A stretch of DNA of 64,000 bases from assembly GCA_032719365.1 (NCBI GenBank), contig CM064873.1, forward strand, positions 47,096,332-47,160,331, read 5' to 3'. Both the position numbers and the translations under genes were made by a program. Every line of letters starts with the position of its first letter. Positions within the stretch are counted from its first letter, which is position 1. Under the pieces are notes generated by a model that worked only from the letters and a program-made list of their open reading frames with translations, was not told where the DNA came from and did no database searches. This document shows, in pieces, positions 48,801 through 59,930 of the stretch. Origin of the DNA: Prinsepia uniflora (lineage: Eukaryota > Streptophyta > Magnoliopsida > Rosales > Rosaceae).

Positions 48801-49705
48801 ATGAATCCTCACGACTCACTCACAATTATTTAATCCAAATCAGTTGTTTAAAGCACCCCAATCATTCTTCAATCCTCTGTGTAAAGTTTCCCGCACTGGC
48901 CCGAAACCATTAAACAAAACCAGTCCACGTTGTGCAAACAATTGCCAGCTCCCCACATGTGCGATCACACTTCAAAGCTGCTCCAAAACAGTCCACTAAT
49001 TGATAAACAATCCATAGAACCGATCGCACAAAACATCCATCCACGGCTGCTCGATCAAACAGTGCCCATGAGAAATTACCATTCTGCCCCTGTGCAGAAA
49101 ATTACCAAAATGCCCCTCACGCATCCTGACCCGTAACTCGGTCATACGGACTCCAATTGATGCGTGCCGCCTGTCTACGAACTCAGGGCATCGAGACCTT
49201 CCTAACGGTCCTCGGTCCTCGGCCATCGGACCTCCCGATAAAAAAGTCAACATTTTCCCATACGTCGTCCAAATTACGAAAATGCCCCTGGACTTCCGTA
49301 CATCATAACTTTCACCACGAATGTCGGAATCGAACGTGCCACCTGTCTATGAACTCGTGACGTCCCGAACTACGTCACGGTCATCGGTCAAAGTCCATTT
49401 GACCATCCGAATTAAAAGTCAACGTTTTGCCCACGCCCAGGGGCAAAACGGTCATTTTGCACAATTCGTCCGAAATCGCTCAACTAATCCCAGATTAGTA
49501 AATCACAATTAAATATTATTAAATCCCGATATTCGGGACGGGTCGTTACATTACATATTTAAACCTAATTACCAAGTAAGATGGAAAAAGAACTTACCCC
49601 AAATCCATCACAACCCCAAAATCTTCTCCATAGATTGTAATTTGTCATACTTGTTATCAGCTTCGATTGCATCTTAAAATGACAAATGGGGGCTTCCACA
49701 TCCAT
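39745..49705 (-). CDS. Small two-exon host gene of unknown function, 57 or 68 aa
   Basis: Exon 1 codes from ATG 49672 (or the in-frame upstream ATG 49705) to 49598, ending in donor GGG|GTAAGT. Exon 2 is 39843-39745, after acceptor TTTTTTTTCAG|TGG, and ends with TAG. The phase is 0. The product is basic and Trp-rich: YNLWRRFWGCDGFG, then across the junction WCDSKLNEKSPGPIPGLLKN and NDEIVRLKK. I do not recognise the family with confidence; its size and composition recall small plant organelle-associated proteins. The key support is geometric: the 9754-bp intron becomes 137 bp when the 9612-bp retrotransposon and one 5-bp duplication are removed, a normal plant intron size. No promoter was assigned. 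Confidence 0.68.
39939..42883 (-). repeat. 3' LTR of young non-autonomous element
   Basis: 2945 bp. Minus strand TGTAACGACCCGTCCC...GGGTCGTGTCA. U3 holds two GTGCCRCCTGTCTA boxes at 42497 and 42669. The GTGAGTGGAC/GTCCACTCAC domain spans 41216 down to 40122, with GGGCC/GGCCC hairpins at 40846-40983. Confidence 0.92.
40846..40983 (-). other. Tandem hairpins, 29-30 bp period
   Basis: GGGTC-CCC-GACCC at 40846-40858, then a repeated AACTGGGCCCCTGGCCCGAT unit giving GGGCC-CCT-GGCCC hairpins at 40912, 40941 and 40971. The first copy of that unit, at 40882, has a mismatch (GGGAC). In the other LTR (near 47545-47650) that copy is intact. Confidence 0.72.
42884..42899 (-). other. Polypurine tract of young non-autonomous element
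   Basis: The minus strand reads TTTAAGGAGGGAAGGT and leads straight into TGTAACGACC, the start of the 3' LTR. Confidence 0.75.
42900..46591 (-). other. Non-coding interior of young element
   Basis: No retroelement domain on either strand. Landmarks: AATTTCGTCCTCGAAATT near the polypurine tract, a GTACCAGCACCAGTGCTAGT-type block near 45490-45530, and tandem AGCACACGAACACCCATGCT copies at about 45608-45650. Related to 10100-13131 and 60927-64000. Confidence 0.75.
46592..46603 (-). other. Primer binding site, initiator tRNA-Met type
   Basis: The minus strand reads TGGTATCAGAGC two bases after the 5' LTR. This is an exact match to the common plant tRNA-iMet primer site, and it fixes the element's orientation. 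Confidence 0.88.
46606..49550 (-). repeat. 5' LTR of young non-autonomous element
   Basis: 2945 bp, near identical to 39939-42883. The intron-like domain runs 47883 down to 46789. Confidence 0.92.
49598..49705 (-). CDS. Small gene exon 1
   Basis: Two in-frame ATGs: 49705 (context GAAATGG, good) and 49672 (context AAGATGC). The shorter form gives 25 codons in this exon, the longer 36. The GTAAGT donor is perfect. Confidence 0.6.
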
Positions 49706-50889
49706 TTCCCTTTTTCCCCTAAACTGAAAATTTCTACAGATAAGAGGCAGAAGACAAAGCTATAGAAGACAAAGATAAAGATGCAGACGTCGTTCGATGA
49801 AGAGGATGCAGCCGCTTTCTACCTTCGTCGTTCGAATCTCCTGCCTTCTGCCTTCGCCATTCGAACCTTCTGATTTCTGCCTTCGTCGTTCGCAGATTCT
49901 TCCTTCTGCCTTTGCCGTTCGAATCTTTTGCCTTCACCTTTTGAGACTTCTGCTTTCGCCTTCACCTTTGCCGCTTCTGCCTTCGCTTTTGCCGTTGTTG
50001 TCGACTTTCGAAGAAGACACTACTAGAGCTCTTGGATTTGAAAAATTAGGGCTACTTTCGATTTGGGGATTTTTAGAGGAAGAGCTCAGTCAACATAATT
50101 GATAAATCCCTAAAATACTTATTGATTTTTTACCACATCAGATGCTGTCAGATGTTGAGCGGCAATCACTATTTTCCACGTATGCACTTAACTGACATTT
50201 GGACGGAATAAGTGACGGAAGTACTATTTTTAAATCGATAGTATATTTGAGGCACGCAATTGAAAGTTTTCTTAGTTAGGGTACCTTTTGAAATTGACCC
50301 TAGAGTTTGGGTACTTTTATGTAGTTTGTCCTAAAAAAATTGAGCAAAATGTAAAAAAGATAGAGCAAATTACATTTTACTATCCCATTATTTATACCAA
50401 CTACAAAGTTATAATTGATGTTTCTTATTTTTCAATTTACACCATCAACTATGTAAAATAGTACAAGTGTGTCCCTCCGTTAATTTTTTCATCCATACTT
50501 CTACTAACCCGTGACGACGCAATTTTTTGGGCCCACCCTAATTCAATTTCAGCTTATAATGGCTCAATTTCCCTTCTATCTATTTCCCTATCTCCTGCCC
50601 ACAACAAAATAGGCGCTCAATTCGCACTTCAGCGAAGTCCGATAACCTAGAGAGCGAGAACCCAGAACCTATCCACCATTGATTTTTTCCTCTTTTTTTT
50701 CCTTCTTCTTTGAGAACCCAGAACCTAGCCATCATCGATTTTTTTTTTCCTTTTTCTTCTTCTTCTTTGTCTATCAATTCGCACTTTAGTGGGTTATTGG
50801 AGCAAAAATTTTGGTATGGACTAGATCCATCAAGAACATAAACGAGGACTTCCAAAATACGGTAAACTATAACTTAATTTGAGGAATAC
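49706..50889. other. Upstream region of small gene, with pyrimidine-rich repeats
   Basis: At about 49800-50010 there are degenerate CTGCCTTCGCCGTTCGAA units of about 30-36 bp; open frames on both strands there look like by-products. The rest is AT-rich and shows no supported gene. It may contain the promoter of the small gene. Confidence 0.45.
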
Positions 50890-52915
50890 TGTAAGAACCC
50901 GACCCGTAAATTCGAGATTTACAGGAGTTATCGGGATTTTTTGGGACTTTATTAGAAATTATTTAGAAAGTTGGACGGTTTTGCCCCTAGGGTCACTCTT
51001 GGCTTACTATTTAGAGGAATGGCATTTTGGGAACTTGAAAATATTGAGATATTTTTAGAAAGGATTGGATAAGGTTAGTTTGGAGGAGATTACATTGTCT
51101 CATTCACTCCCTCTCTTCTACCCATACATCCCCCCAAACCCAAACCACCACCACCACCACCCACACACATACACACACACACACACACACAAAGAAAACA
51201 CAACAAACACACATATATACCATTAATTCATACTAGCATTTGGAGATAATTTTGGACCCAACCATGGCTGGAAACAAGTTCTACGGAACCCAAGGATCAA
51301 GTTGAGCTCAGGCTTGAAGGGTAGGACCGTAAGGATTGCACAGTTTGGGAGTTTGAAATCTGGCCGAAACTTTTGAGGCTTATATTTCCAAATCTAGGTA
51401 AATTTTCTCAATTTTGATTTCATTTTTGGATTCCTTGGCTCGAGTAGATGAATTTCCATATAAAGTTTGTAAGATTTGGTTGAGAAATGAGGGAGATATG
51501 AAGGTTTAAAGTTTCGGGCAAAAATGGAGGATTTCCAGCCAGCGTGCGGCGGCAGAACGGCATCAGTCATCTTCTTCGACAAGTAATGATGTCAACGTGA
51601 TGACATCACCTGGTGACATCATCAGACACGTGTCAGGTGCCATATGGCAGGGGATCGGGGGTGCCATGTGGCAGGGGTATCAGTCCTTGTTAGTGCCACC
51701 CCAACTAGGGCTGACGTCAGCGTTGACTTTTGTTAACCCAACTTTGACCGGCGCTTGAGCACAAATTTTCAGGTCAGACCGATCTTGTTTGAAAGGTTTT
51801 GATGCTCTGAATCCATTGGTGGTGGTTTCATGTCGATCGGAGATCATTTGATAGGTCATATGAAGGTTTTTCTCCTCGGGACACATTTTCGGTTATGGGA
51901 TTTTTTGGGGTTTTGTATATGGACTTATATAGGTTGATAGTGACCCTTGGGTGTGATTTGGACAGGCCTGGACATTCCAGAGGCTTCGAATTAGCTTATG
52001 GCTCATGGTTCGAGCGTGCGGCAGTACTGTGAGTGGATAGCATCTTTCATAACTTTGATGCATGCATATTTATATGTTTTTACTGGCTTTATGATATGTT
52101 TTTCCATGATTATGACTATGATTTCGAATGTTAGATAAATGTTTATGATAATATTTCTGGATATAGGAACTTGTTCGTTTTTTGGAAACCGTGTTTTAGG
52201 CTGGAGCTCGTATGAAAACCGTTTTGGATTGTTGTTGTGTACTAAATTATGTTTTAGTTTGGATTCTGTATACTGGATTTGTTAACCTCAAGTGATTGGA
52301 TCGCCATTTTGGAGTTGGACTCTGTAGACTCTCAAAGACGGGCTTGGTCAAAAACGGGGTGGACCCCACACGTATCGACGGGGTTGAACCCTGTAGATTC
52401 CGTACTCTCCTACTGGTAGTGCACATGGGATGCTAGTTGGACTAGCAGCTGGTTGGGCCAGCATGATGAGGTTTGATGTTGAGCTGGCTGAGCCAGCGAG
52501 ATCAGGTTTGGCATGTACTTTGATTTGCGGTTAACTTAATGATTATGTGTAAAGGTTTTCAAAGCGGCTTAGAGCCGATGATTTCATTAGCATGTGGGCC
52601 TGAGGGCTTTTTATATTTATGTGGTTTTGCGTTGGAATTAGGGTTTATAAAGAACTGTGGTTTTATTTCAAAGCAATGTTTTCTTGGCTATGCATGCATG
52701 TTTTCCAAAACGGAGGGTTAAAAGATTTGTTTCGAAAAATAGTTTTCCAACGTTTTATTTTTTATCCACTCACACTTTGCTTTCGGTTTTGGCAGCTTCT
52801 AGGTTTGTTGCAGACGGGGGTTGTAGGAAGGTTGAGGCATCACGGTGAATGCGTACTCTGATTATTCTAGTTAGGTTGTGGTCGTATTCCTGATTTGACA
52901 CGTGGTTAGGATATT
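50890..52915 (+). repeat. Truncated LTR of the TGTAA superfamily
   Basis: It starts TGTAAGAACCCGACCCG. It has a (CAC)n/(CA)n tract at about 51145-51192, the GTGAGTGGA box at 52029 and its partner TCCACTCACA at 52765-52774, then a pyrimidine stretch and CAG at 52793-52795. The expected 3' end of the LTR and a target duplication are missing, so the right boundary is approximate. Confidence 0.7.
52432..52497 (+). other. Three 15-nt hairpins with changing stems
   Basis: GCTAGT-TGG-ACTAGC at 52432-52446, GCTGGT-TGG-GCCAGC at 52448-52462 (one G-U pair) and GCTGGC-TGA-GCCAGC at 52483-52497. Further small ones upstream: GAGT-TGG-ACTC at 52312-52322 and GGGGT-GG-ACCCC near 52356. Confidence 0.78.
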
Positions 52916-55475
52916 ATTTTATTTGAAATGGTAATACAGATCACTTTCAAATCCATATATAAATCTTTGAAATCAAATTATATTTCAAATCCCGAAATCA
53001 TATCATCGAAACCATTATCAAATCATAGTACAAAAGCATAATCTCATAATACGTATAAATACGTAAAATATCTCGAAATACGTGCAAATCATAAATCATA
53101 GATATCACAATCATAATCATATAAATCACATATAGAAAACATTTAAAACATTTATGCATGCATCATAATTTAGAAAATAAAGTCTAGTCACAGACTGTCT
53201 TCGCTGCCACCTCAATACACATGTAATATGCCTTTACTAGCTAATCCATCATCACCGGACTTCCCGAACCTGTCCAAATCACATTCTAAGATCACTAACT
53301 ACTTCAATATGCTTCCATTAAATCCCTGTAATTTTCTCAAATTTTTAACTATTTTTAAACTAGCCCTTAAACCAGTCCCAAAATATTCGTTACATCGAAT
53401 AGATTAAAGTTCATGTTGACAACTTCCCCAAAAGCTGTGCCACGTGCCGCCCAAAGGCGGTGCGCGTGGTCTTCATGCGCTGCACTATTCATCATCCCCT
53501 ACATCGGGTAAACCCGGCTCTCTGCAACCCGGTCCAACCCAAACCGGCGTTCCCGGTTTTCCTCCATTTTCGATCAATTTTCCATCCTATTTCCTCCTAA
53601 AGCTTCATCTAACTATTTTCTATCCATCCATTGTAATGACTCGTCCCGAGTATCGGGATTGAATATTAATTAATTATGGTTTAGAATGACTAATCGGGGA
53701 TTAGTTGAGTGAAATCGGACGAATTGTGCAAAATGACCGTTTTGCCCCTAGCGTGGGAAAAATGTTGACTTTTAGTTCGGGCGGTCAAATGGACTTTGAC
53801 CGATGATTGTGACGTAGTTCGGGACGTCACGAGTTCATAGACAAGTGGCACGTTCGATTCCGACATTCGAGGTGAAAGTTATGGCGTTCGGAAGTTGAGG
53901 GGTATTTTGGTAATTTGGCATATTAGGGGCCAAATGTTGACTTTTTGACCGGGAGGTCCGATGGACGAGGGCCAATGATCGTTACGTAGGTCTCGTCGAT
54001 ACGAATCCAATGACAGGCGGCATGCCAAAATCGGAGATTTGACGACGAAGTTATGGTCACGGGAACGGACTCGATTAACCGAACGGACCGGGATTAAAAT
54101 AATATTTTAATATGAACAGTACCTGGTGACTGAACACACTTGGATGAGTGACAAGTGTCACTCATCCCCTAAATTCAGGCATGAAACTAGATCCCATGTT
54201 TTGGGGAAAACATAATTATTATGTTTTATTAATTAATTAAACTAAATTATTCTTTTAATTTCCATTAATCCTCTCTAATGTCTTAACCGTGTACAACCAA
54301 AACACAATTCATTCCACCCTTAATCTCCTCTCCATCAGCTGAACTTGAGAGTGCAAATTGGAGAGAATTCAAAGACAGAATTAGTGAGGGAAACACGAGG
54401 GATTGAGGGAAACTGTGGAACTGGAATTCGGGTTTTAGAAAATTTGGGGGGAAAATCGAATTGGAAGAATTGAGCCTTGTTGATTGAAATTGGGTTCAGT
54501 TTTAGTCTTCTGGGATTGCCACGATCAGTTTCATCGAAGGAACGAAGGTAATTGAGGTTCATTTGAGGTAGAACAGAAGCACTGTAGTTGCAGAAAATTC
54601 GAACTTGAGTCGTGGAGTTTGAGCCTCTTATTGATGCAATTGAGTTGGGGAAAATGTTTAACGGAGTCTGTTGAAGGTTCTTGATGAATCAATTGAAGGA
54701 AATCGTGTGACTTTGAAAGACTTCGAATGATGAACAGGGTTCGAATTTTCTTCGAATAATCGTCTGTGATCGTGAGGTTAGAGGTAAGATTGTTTGTAAT
54801 TGAGTCCACAGATCTCTAATTGAACTTAATTCGAAACTAATTGAATGTCCAATTGTTGAAATTGGTGTCGAATTGATAGGATTGGAACCGGGTCGCCTCG
54901 CGGGTTAAATGGCCCGTTTTACAAACAAACGGGTATGAACGACGACACTGTAGCTGGCGCATGGGTTTCACGCGCAGCCACTCACGGCGGCGCGTGAGGG
55001 CGCGTCCGGCCTAGTCTAAAGGTGAGGTCAACATGACTTTTGATCCTCTCAGTGTAACGAACATTTTAACGTTGGTTTTGAGGAAATCGGATATTGTTTC
55101 GATAATGTTCCGCGTATCCGAAGTTTTGTTTTACGAGTTAAATACGTATTTAAATTCTGGAAAAATTGGGGAAAATTATATGAAGTATTTTGAGATGTTA
55201 GTAACCCTCTATAATGATTTTGGACAGGAGTTGTGATTTCCAGAATTTACGAAAAAACGTGCAGCTCGGAAACGAACCGTTTTGGACGGTGTGTGTGAGT
55301 GGACATTGTTTTCTAACCGTGATGCTTGTATATATGATTTAAATGCCTTATTATATGGTTTTATATGCTTGGGCATGATTTATGTTTCAATCGGTACTTT
55401 CTCGGTTTTATGATTATTATATATTATTTTTGGGCGATTTTCGAGAAATTACGAAATTTGGTAAAAATAATGTTT

Positions 55476-55790
55476 GGACTTGTTTTATGAGTCCGGGATT
55501 GAAATTGATTGAAAATAATGTTTGGACTCGGATTATGAGTCATGGATTGAAAAATGATGTGGTGACTCGGGAATGAGTCAATGGTCAATTTCGTGAATTT
55601 ACGTGAAACTGGCAACGGAGGTTGCAACGCATGGATTTGCGTGATAATGTTATTTTGGGCATGAGATCCCAAGTGAATAGTGATTTTGACTCGGATTTGG
55701 AGTCACTTGTGAAATTGTGAAATTAATGATTTATTGTGATTTTATGATTATTTTAATCAGTCTTTCGGGCACGTTTTACGAGGAACGTGC
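55476..55790 (+). other. Mini-hairpin array, left part of solo LTR
   Basis: GGACT/AGTCC (55476-55494), GACTC/GAGTC (55525-55541), TGACTC/GAGTCA (55563-55580), TTGGG/CCCAA (55655-55672), TGACTC/GAGTCA (55687-55705), GCACGTT/AACGTGC (55769-55790). Stems of 5-7 bp, loops of about 6-9. Confidence 0.72.
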
Positions 55791-55823
55791 AAATGATGTT
55801 TTGGGCTAGGCACGGAGTTTAAA

Positions 55824-58800
55824 TGTAACGCCCCGAAAATTCGGAAAATGTTATATTGTAAAATAATGAATAAAATGACGTTTTTGCCCCTGTGATTCGT
55901 ATGGTCAATTTGTGGACTTTTTGATTGGAAGGTCGAACAGACGTTAACCGATCACCGTGACGTAGTTCGGGACGTCACGAGTTCATAGACAGGTGGCACG
56001 TCCAATTCAGACGAATAGGGAGAAAGTTATGACTTACGGAAGTCCAGGGGCATTATCGTAAATTGGACGTTATAAGGAGAAAAAGTTGACTTTTGTTTGA
56101 CATTTGGTTTTCACTTGACTCGAAGACCGTTAGGTTCATCTCGACGCCCCGAGTACAACGACAGGCGGCACACTTGAAACGGACATCGGGTGACCGAGTT
56201 ACGGGTCACGGAAGTTGGAGGGCATGTTGGTAATTATTGCACAGAGGGGCATTTTGGTCATTTCACGGCGGTTACTGTAGCACCACCGTGAAAAACAGAG
56301 CACACGGCCATGCCGTGGTGTCTTGTGCGTGCAATTGTTTAAAGTGTTAGTGGAATGGCTCAGGCGATTTGTTTATGTGGATTGAGGCAGTGGGAGACAC
56401 CCATGGGAGACTGAACTGAGCTCAGTGCACAGGCTGGATTTTAAAATGGTTGTGGTCTCTGTGCTTGCGGGAAACCATTTTCAGAGACCACAGTTGGTCT
56501 CCCACGAGTTGTTAGCCACATTGATCGATCAACCGTGTAAGAGAGTGAGGAGAGGATTTGTTTGGGTCATTTGGTGCATCAGTGTGAAGGCTGAGGTTGA
56601 GAGAAACCGTGAGAAAACATTTTCGGGTTTTTGGGGGGAAAACTCAGAATTCAATTTCTACGGGTTGAGGGACCAATCTAAACACTTAGGGAGTCTTCTG
56701 GGAGTGACAGAAACACTGATGTGCCAGCGTTGAAGAGTTTGGAGCACGGATTGCCCAAGAACCTGAGTTCCAGTTCATAGATGAACCAGTTGGAGGGAAA
56801 AATCAAATTTAATTCTTGAGGCTTGTTGAACGAAACCAAGGGCCGTATTAGTCTTCTGGGAGCAAAAGGAAACTGACCACATCGATTTCGAAGGACATCA
56901 CTCATGAATTGGCCAAGAACTGAGTTCCCTGGTTCTGAGGATTGTCGAGCTTGAGGACGACGACTTCCAGGTTAGTTTGGGGTCAATTGGTTGGATGGTT
57001 TGGTTCGTCTAGGTTCCCTTAAGCTACTGGTGAAGTTAATTGGATAATGGAACTGTTTTGGGTGAGTTCTAAGTGACGACCCGTTCGTCTGTTCGGGTCT
57101 GGGTTGGATCGATTTAGTGTTAGTCGAGGTCAATCGTTAATGTAGACCTAAAATTAATGGATTAGAGAAGATAATAGGATTGAAAACGGGAGGAATTGAT
57201 TGAGAATTGAGGGGTAACTGATCGGGTTGAACCGCGGGTATCAGACCCGTTTATCAGTCTATTCGGGTAAGGAAGAAGGTACTGTAGCTTGGCTAGTGGC
57301 CTTCACACGCAGCCACTTTGGGCGGCACGTGACGGCGCGTGTGATGTCATCTCCGATCACGGTCAACATGGAATTTGTTTCTTACTGTCTAATTAACATT
57401 TTACCTTTAGGATTCGAGTCGATCGGGGGTCGTTCGGAATAATTTCGGGAGTTCGGAAGTTTAGGTCCTTAAGGTTTATTTCGTCGAAAAATCCGGAAAA
57501 TTTAGGGAAAATCATACGAGCTATTTGAGGATGTTTGTAACCCATCTTGTACGTTTTTACAGGCCCAGACATCTCCGAAGCTACTGAGGAGCGCACGGGG
57601 CGCGATTGACGCGTCCTAAAACAGTGAGTGGACTTTTTGATTTCTAAACCGGGCATGCATGACTATTTTACTTATTTATCTTATGGTTTCACATATGATT
57701 TTATGATGGTGATATGATATTTCGAGTTTACGTGTTTTCACGCTTTTCGAGATATTTATCGTATTTCACGCATTTCGAGGTTACGATTTTCGCTTATGCA
57801 TGAATGATGTTTTGATGAAGTATCTGGATATGATTATGCATGTTACGGATTTATGATGTTTTGATTATAATTGTGAAGTGATTTCGGAAATTGCATGTTT
57901 TGGAATTTGCATGTGAATTCGGACATAAGTCCTATTATGACGAGATATGATTTCGGAATGATGTCGGAAAACGGTTTATCATGAATCCTGGTTTATTGTG
58001 TTTAAAAACGGTTTGGGTTTAAAGACCCGGTTGATTCTTGGATCTGGTTTTGGGTTTAAAGACCCGGTTTATTGATGACGGGGCGGGCCCGAAAATTGGG
58101 TTTAAAGACCCGGATTGAGTTTAGACTCGTGAGTTTAAAGACTCGGTTATTGTGATACCCCCGAGGCCTATTGATCATATTTTGAGTTTAAAGACTCGTT
58201 GATATCCCGGGAAGGCCTGATATTGAGTTTAAAGACTCGGATGGATCCAACGGTTTAAATTGCGAATATTGATTCACTTTTTACTTGGTTTGCGTAAATG
58301 ACGTTGCAAATGACAAATTCTGGATTTTGGTAATATTATATTGTTTTACACGAGTTGTGATGGTTTTTCTGTAACATTTTACATGGGTTTCGGAGAAAAT
58401 TTTTCAAATGTTAATACGCGGTTTTCTTGAATATCTGGTTATGCATGCATGTTATAAAACTGGAGGGCGAACCCCGATTTCCCTAAACTGTTTTCTGTAA
58501 ACCTTTGTTTCGGTCCACTCACACTTTGTTGTTTTAACTACCCTCCAGGTCGTGGTACAAGTTCGGGGGATAGCGCCAAGGCAGAGGCATAAAGTTTTCT
58601 GTTGCGGAGTAGTTAGTTCACAGAGTAGGATTTGTTCTTTAACTTATTTTGTAATATTGTGCTCTGTGAAACTGTGGACTTGACGTCCGGTCGGATGTAT
58701 TTGTTTAATCTCTCTGGTCTGACAATGGGTGTGATGTTATATTATTTAGTTACTCGGTCTTTTGGATTCGATTGTCAGACGGGAGCAGGATGCTTCCCGA

Positions 58801-58833
58801 TTAACGAGGCGATAATTGGGGTGGGTCCTGTCA
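55824..58833 (+). repeat. Solo LTR nested in the solo LTR
   Basis: 3010 bp, TGTAACGCCCCGAAA...GGGTGGGTCCTGTCA. Flanks TTAAA (55819-55823) and CTAAA (58834-58838) fit a target duplication with one change. U3 boxes ACAGGYGGCA at 55989 and 56161. Intron-like domain 57624-58548. Confidence 0.85.
58015..58238 (+). other. Array of seven small hairpins around TTAAAG loops
   Basis: GGGT-TTAAAG-ACCC at 58015, 58052 and 58098; GAGT-TTAG-ACTC at 58117; GAGT-TTAAAG-ACTC at 58131, 58184 and 58225. The second stem pair switches from G-C to A-T on both arms at once. Confidence 0.8.
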
Positions 58834-59298
58834 CTAAATGATTTCTAAAATGATGTTTTGACTTAGTTGGTAAGTCAATGATGATTTCTGGATTATTTTA
58901 TTGTTTTAAAAGGTGGTTTTAAAGAAGTACGTGTAAATGGTATTTTGGGCTTGAGACCCAGTCGGAAATGATCTTGATTTTGTATGAAGACAAGATTTGA
59001 TTGAAATGTTTTTGGATGTAATTCCCGAGATGGTTTTCATTGTGATTGTGATATTCTCAGACGGTCGGAGCTTAGGGGGAGATTACCCAGACGACCGGAG
59101 CTTGGGGGATGTGATTGTAGGATCAGGAGTCAATCCTATGGTAGTCAGCTTCTCGGATGAGACTGAGCCTGGATGTACCACTCGGATGGGTCTGAGCCTG
59201 GGGATGTGTTCGCCCAGAGGTGACTGAGCCTAAGGGGGTTGAGCCCAGAGGTGTATGTTCTCGAGAAAGTGGCTGGATATTGGCCTACGCGTAGTGCA

Positions 59299-59430
59299 GC
59301 ACTTGTGAGTAGTGCAGATGTGATTGTGTGATATTTTGTGCACTTGTGAGAAGTGATTGATTGATTGACTGTGCACTTGTGAATAGTGCCTATTGATGAT
59401 TACTTGTGATGACGTACTGGTATTGAGTAC
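59299..59430 (+). other. Mini-hairpin array, right part of solo LTR
   Basis: GCACT/AGTGC (59299-59315), CACTT/AAGTG (59341-59355), GCACT/AGTGC (59373-59389) and GTACT/AGTAC (59414-59430), all with loops near TGTGAG or GGTATTG. Confidence 0.72.
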
Positions 59431-59760
59431 GGGTTTTTGGTCTTTGTGGCCAGTGATTATTTTTTCACATGTTTTGGCCTGAGAGCCGGGATTTGATATT
59501 TTATAACATGAATTGATTTGATGAACATGAGTTTTTATGGACCATGGGAAAACGTGTTTTGATTTTATCGGTCCACTGTTCATACTTGAATGATTTCATA
59601 CTATTACTCATGTTTTACGATATGCATGCAAGTTTGTGAAAACTGGAGGGTAAGAATGTAATTTTGGCAAATGTTTTTATAAGAGGTCATTTTTGTCCAC
59701 TCACACATTTTCTGTTTTGTGACCCTCCAGGCCGTGGTACGACGTTCGGGACTGATCATG

Positions 59761-59930
59761 AGGTAGTGGCAGCAGCAGAAATCCGCGCAAACATCCCTTG
59801 TCTGGCAAGCACTGAAGGGTAGTTTCGGACCTTTAGAAGGTCTGATCTAGAGGTAGTTTCAGCAGAAGAAATCTGCGCAAACATCCCTTGTCTGGCAAGC
59901 ACTGACGGTTTTTGACGTCCAGTTGGGACG
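59761..59930 (+). repeat. 90-bp tandem duplication near LTR end
   Basis: AGGTAGTGGCAGCAGCAGAA (59761) and AGGTAGTTTCAGCAGAAGAA (59851) start two copies sharing CAAACATCCCTTGTCTGGCA and CACTGA. Confidence 0.8.

Larger units (their letters stand above)
39939..49550 (-). mobile_element. Complete young non-autonomous LTR retrotransposon
   Basis: Flanked by the 5-bp duplication TTACA (39934-39938 and 49551-49555). Two LTRs of 2945 bp differ at about six positions by eye. The interior is 3722 bp with a tRNA-Met-type primer site and a polypurine tract, but no gag, protease, RT, RNase H or integrase motif. This is the layout of a LARD-like element. It needs proteins from another element; the primer type and LTR ends point to a chromovirus-like partner, which is inference. 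It sits in the intron of the small gene, in the same orientation. Confidence 0.92.

Noticed and set aside
49734..50102. Ser/Lys-rich minus and Pro/Leu-rich plus frames upstream of the small gene
   Set aside because: Both derive from degenerate CTTCGCCGTTCGAA repeats; no domain recognised.
55476..59430. CRISPR-like array
   Set aside because: Units are short inverted repeats of differing sequence in a plant LTR, without regular spacers or cas genes.
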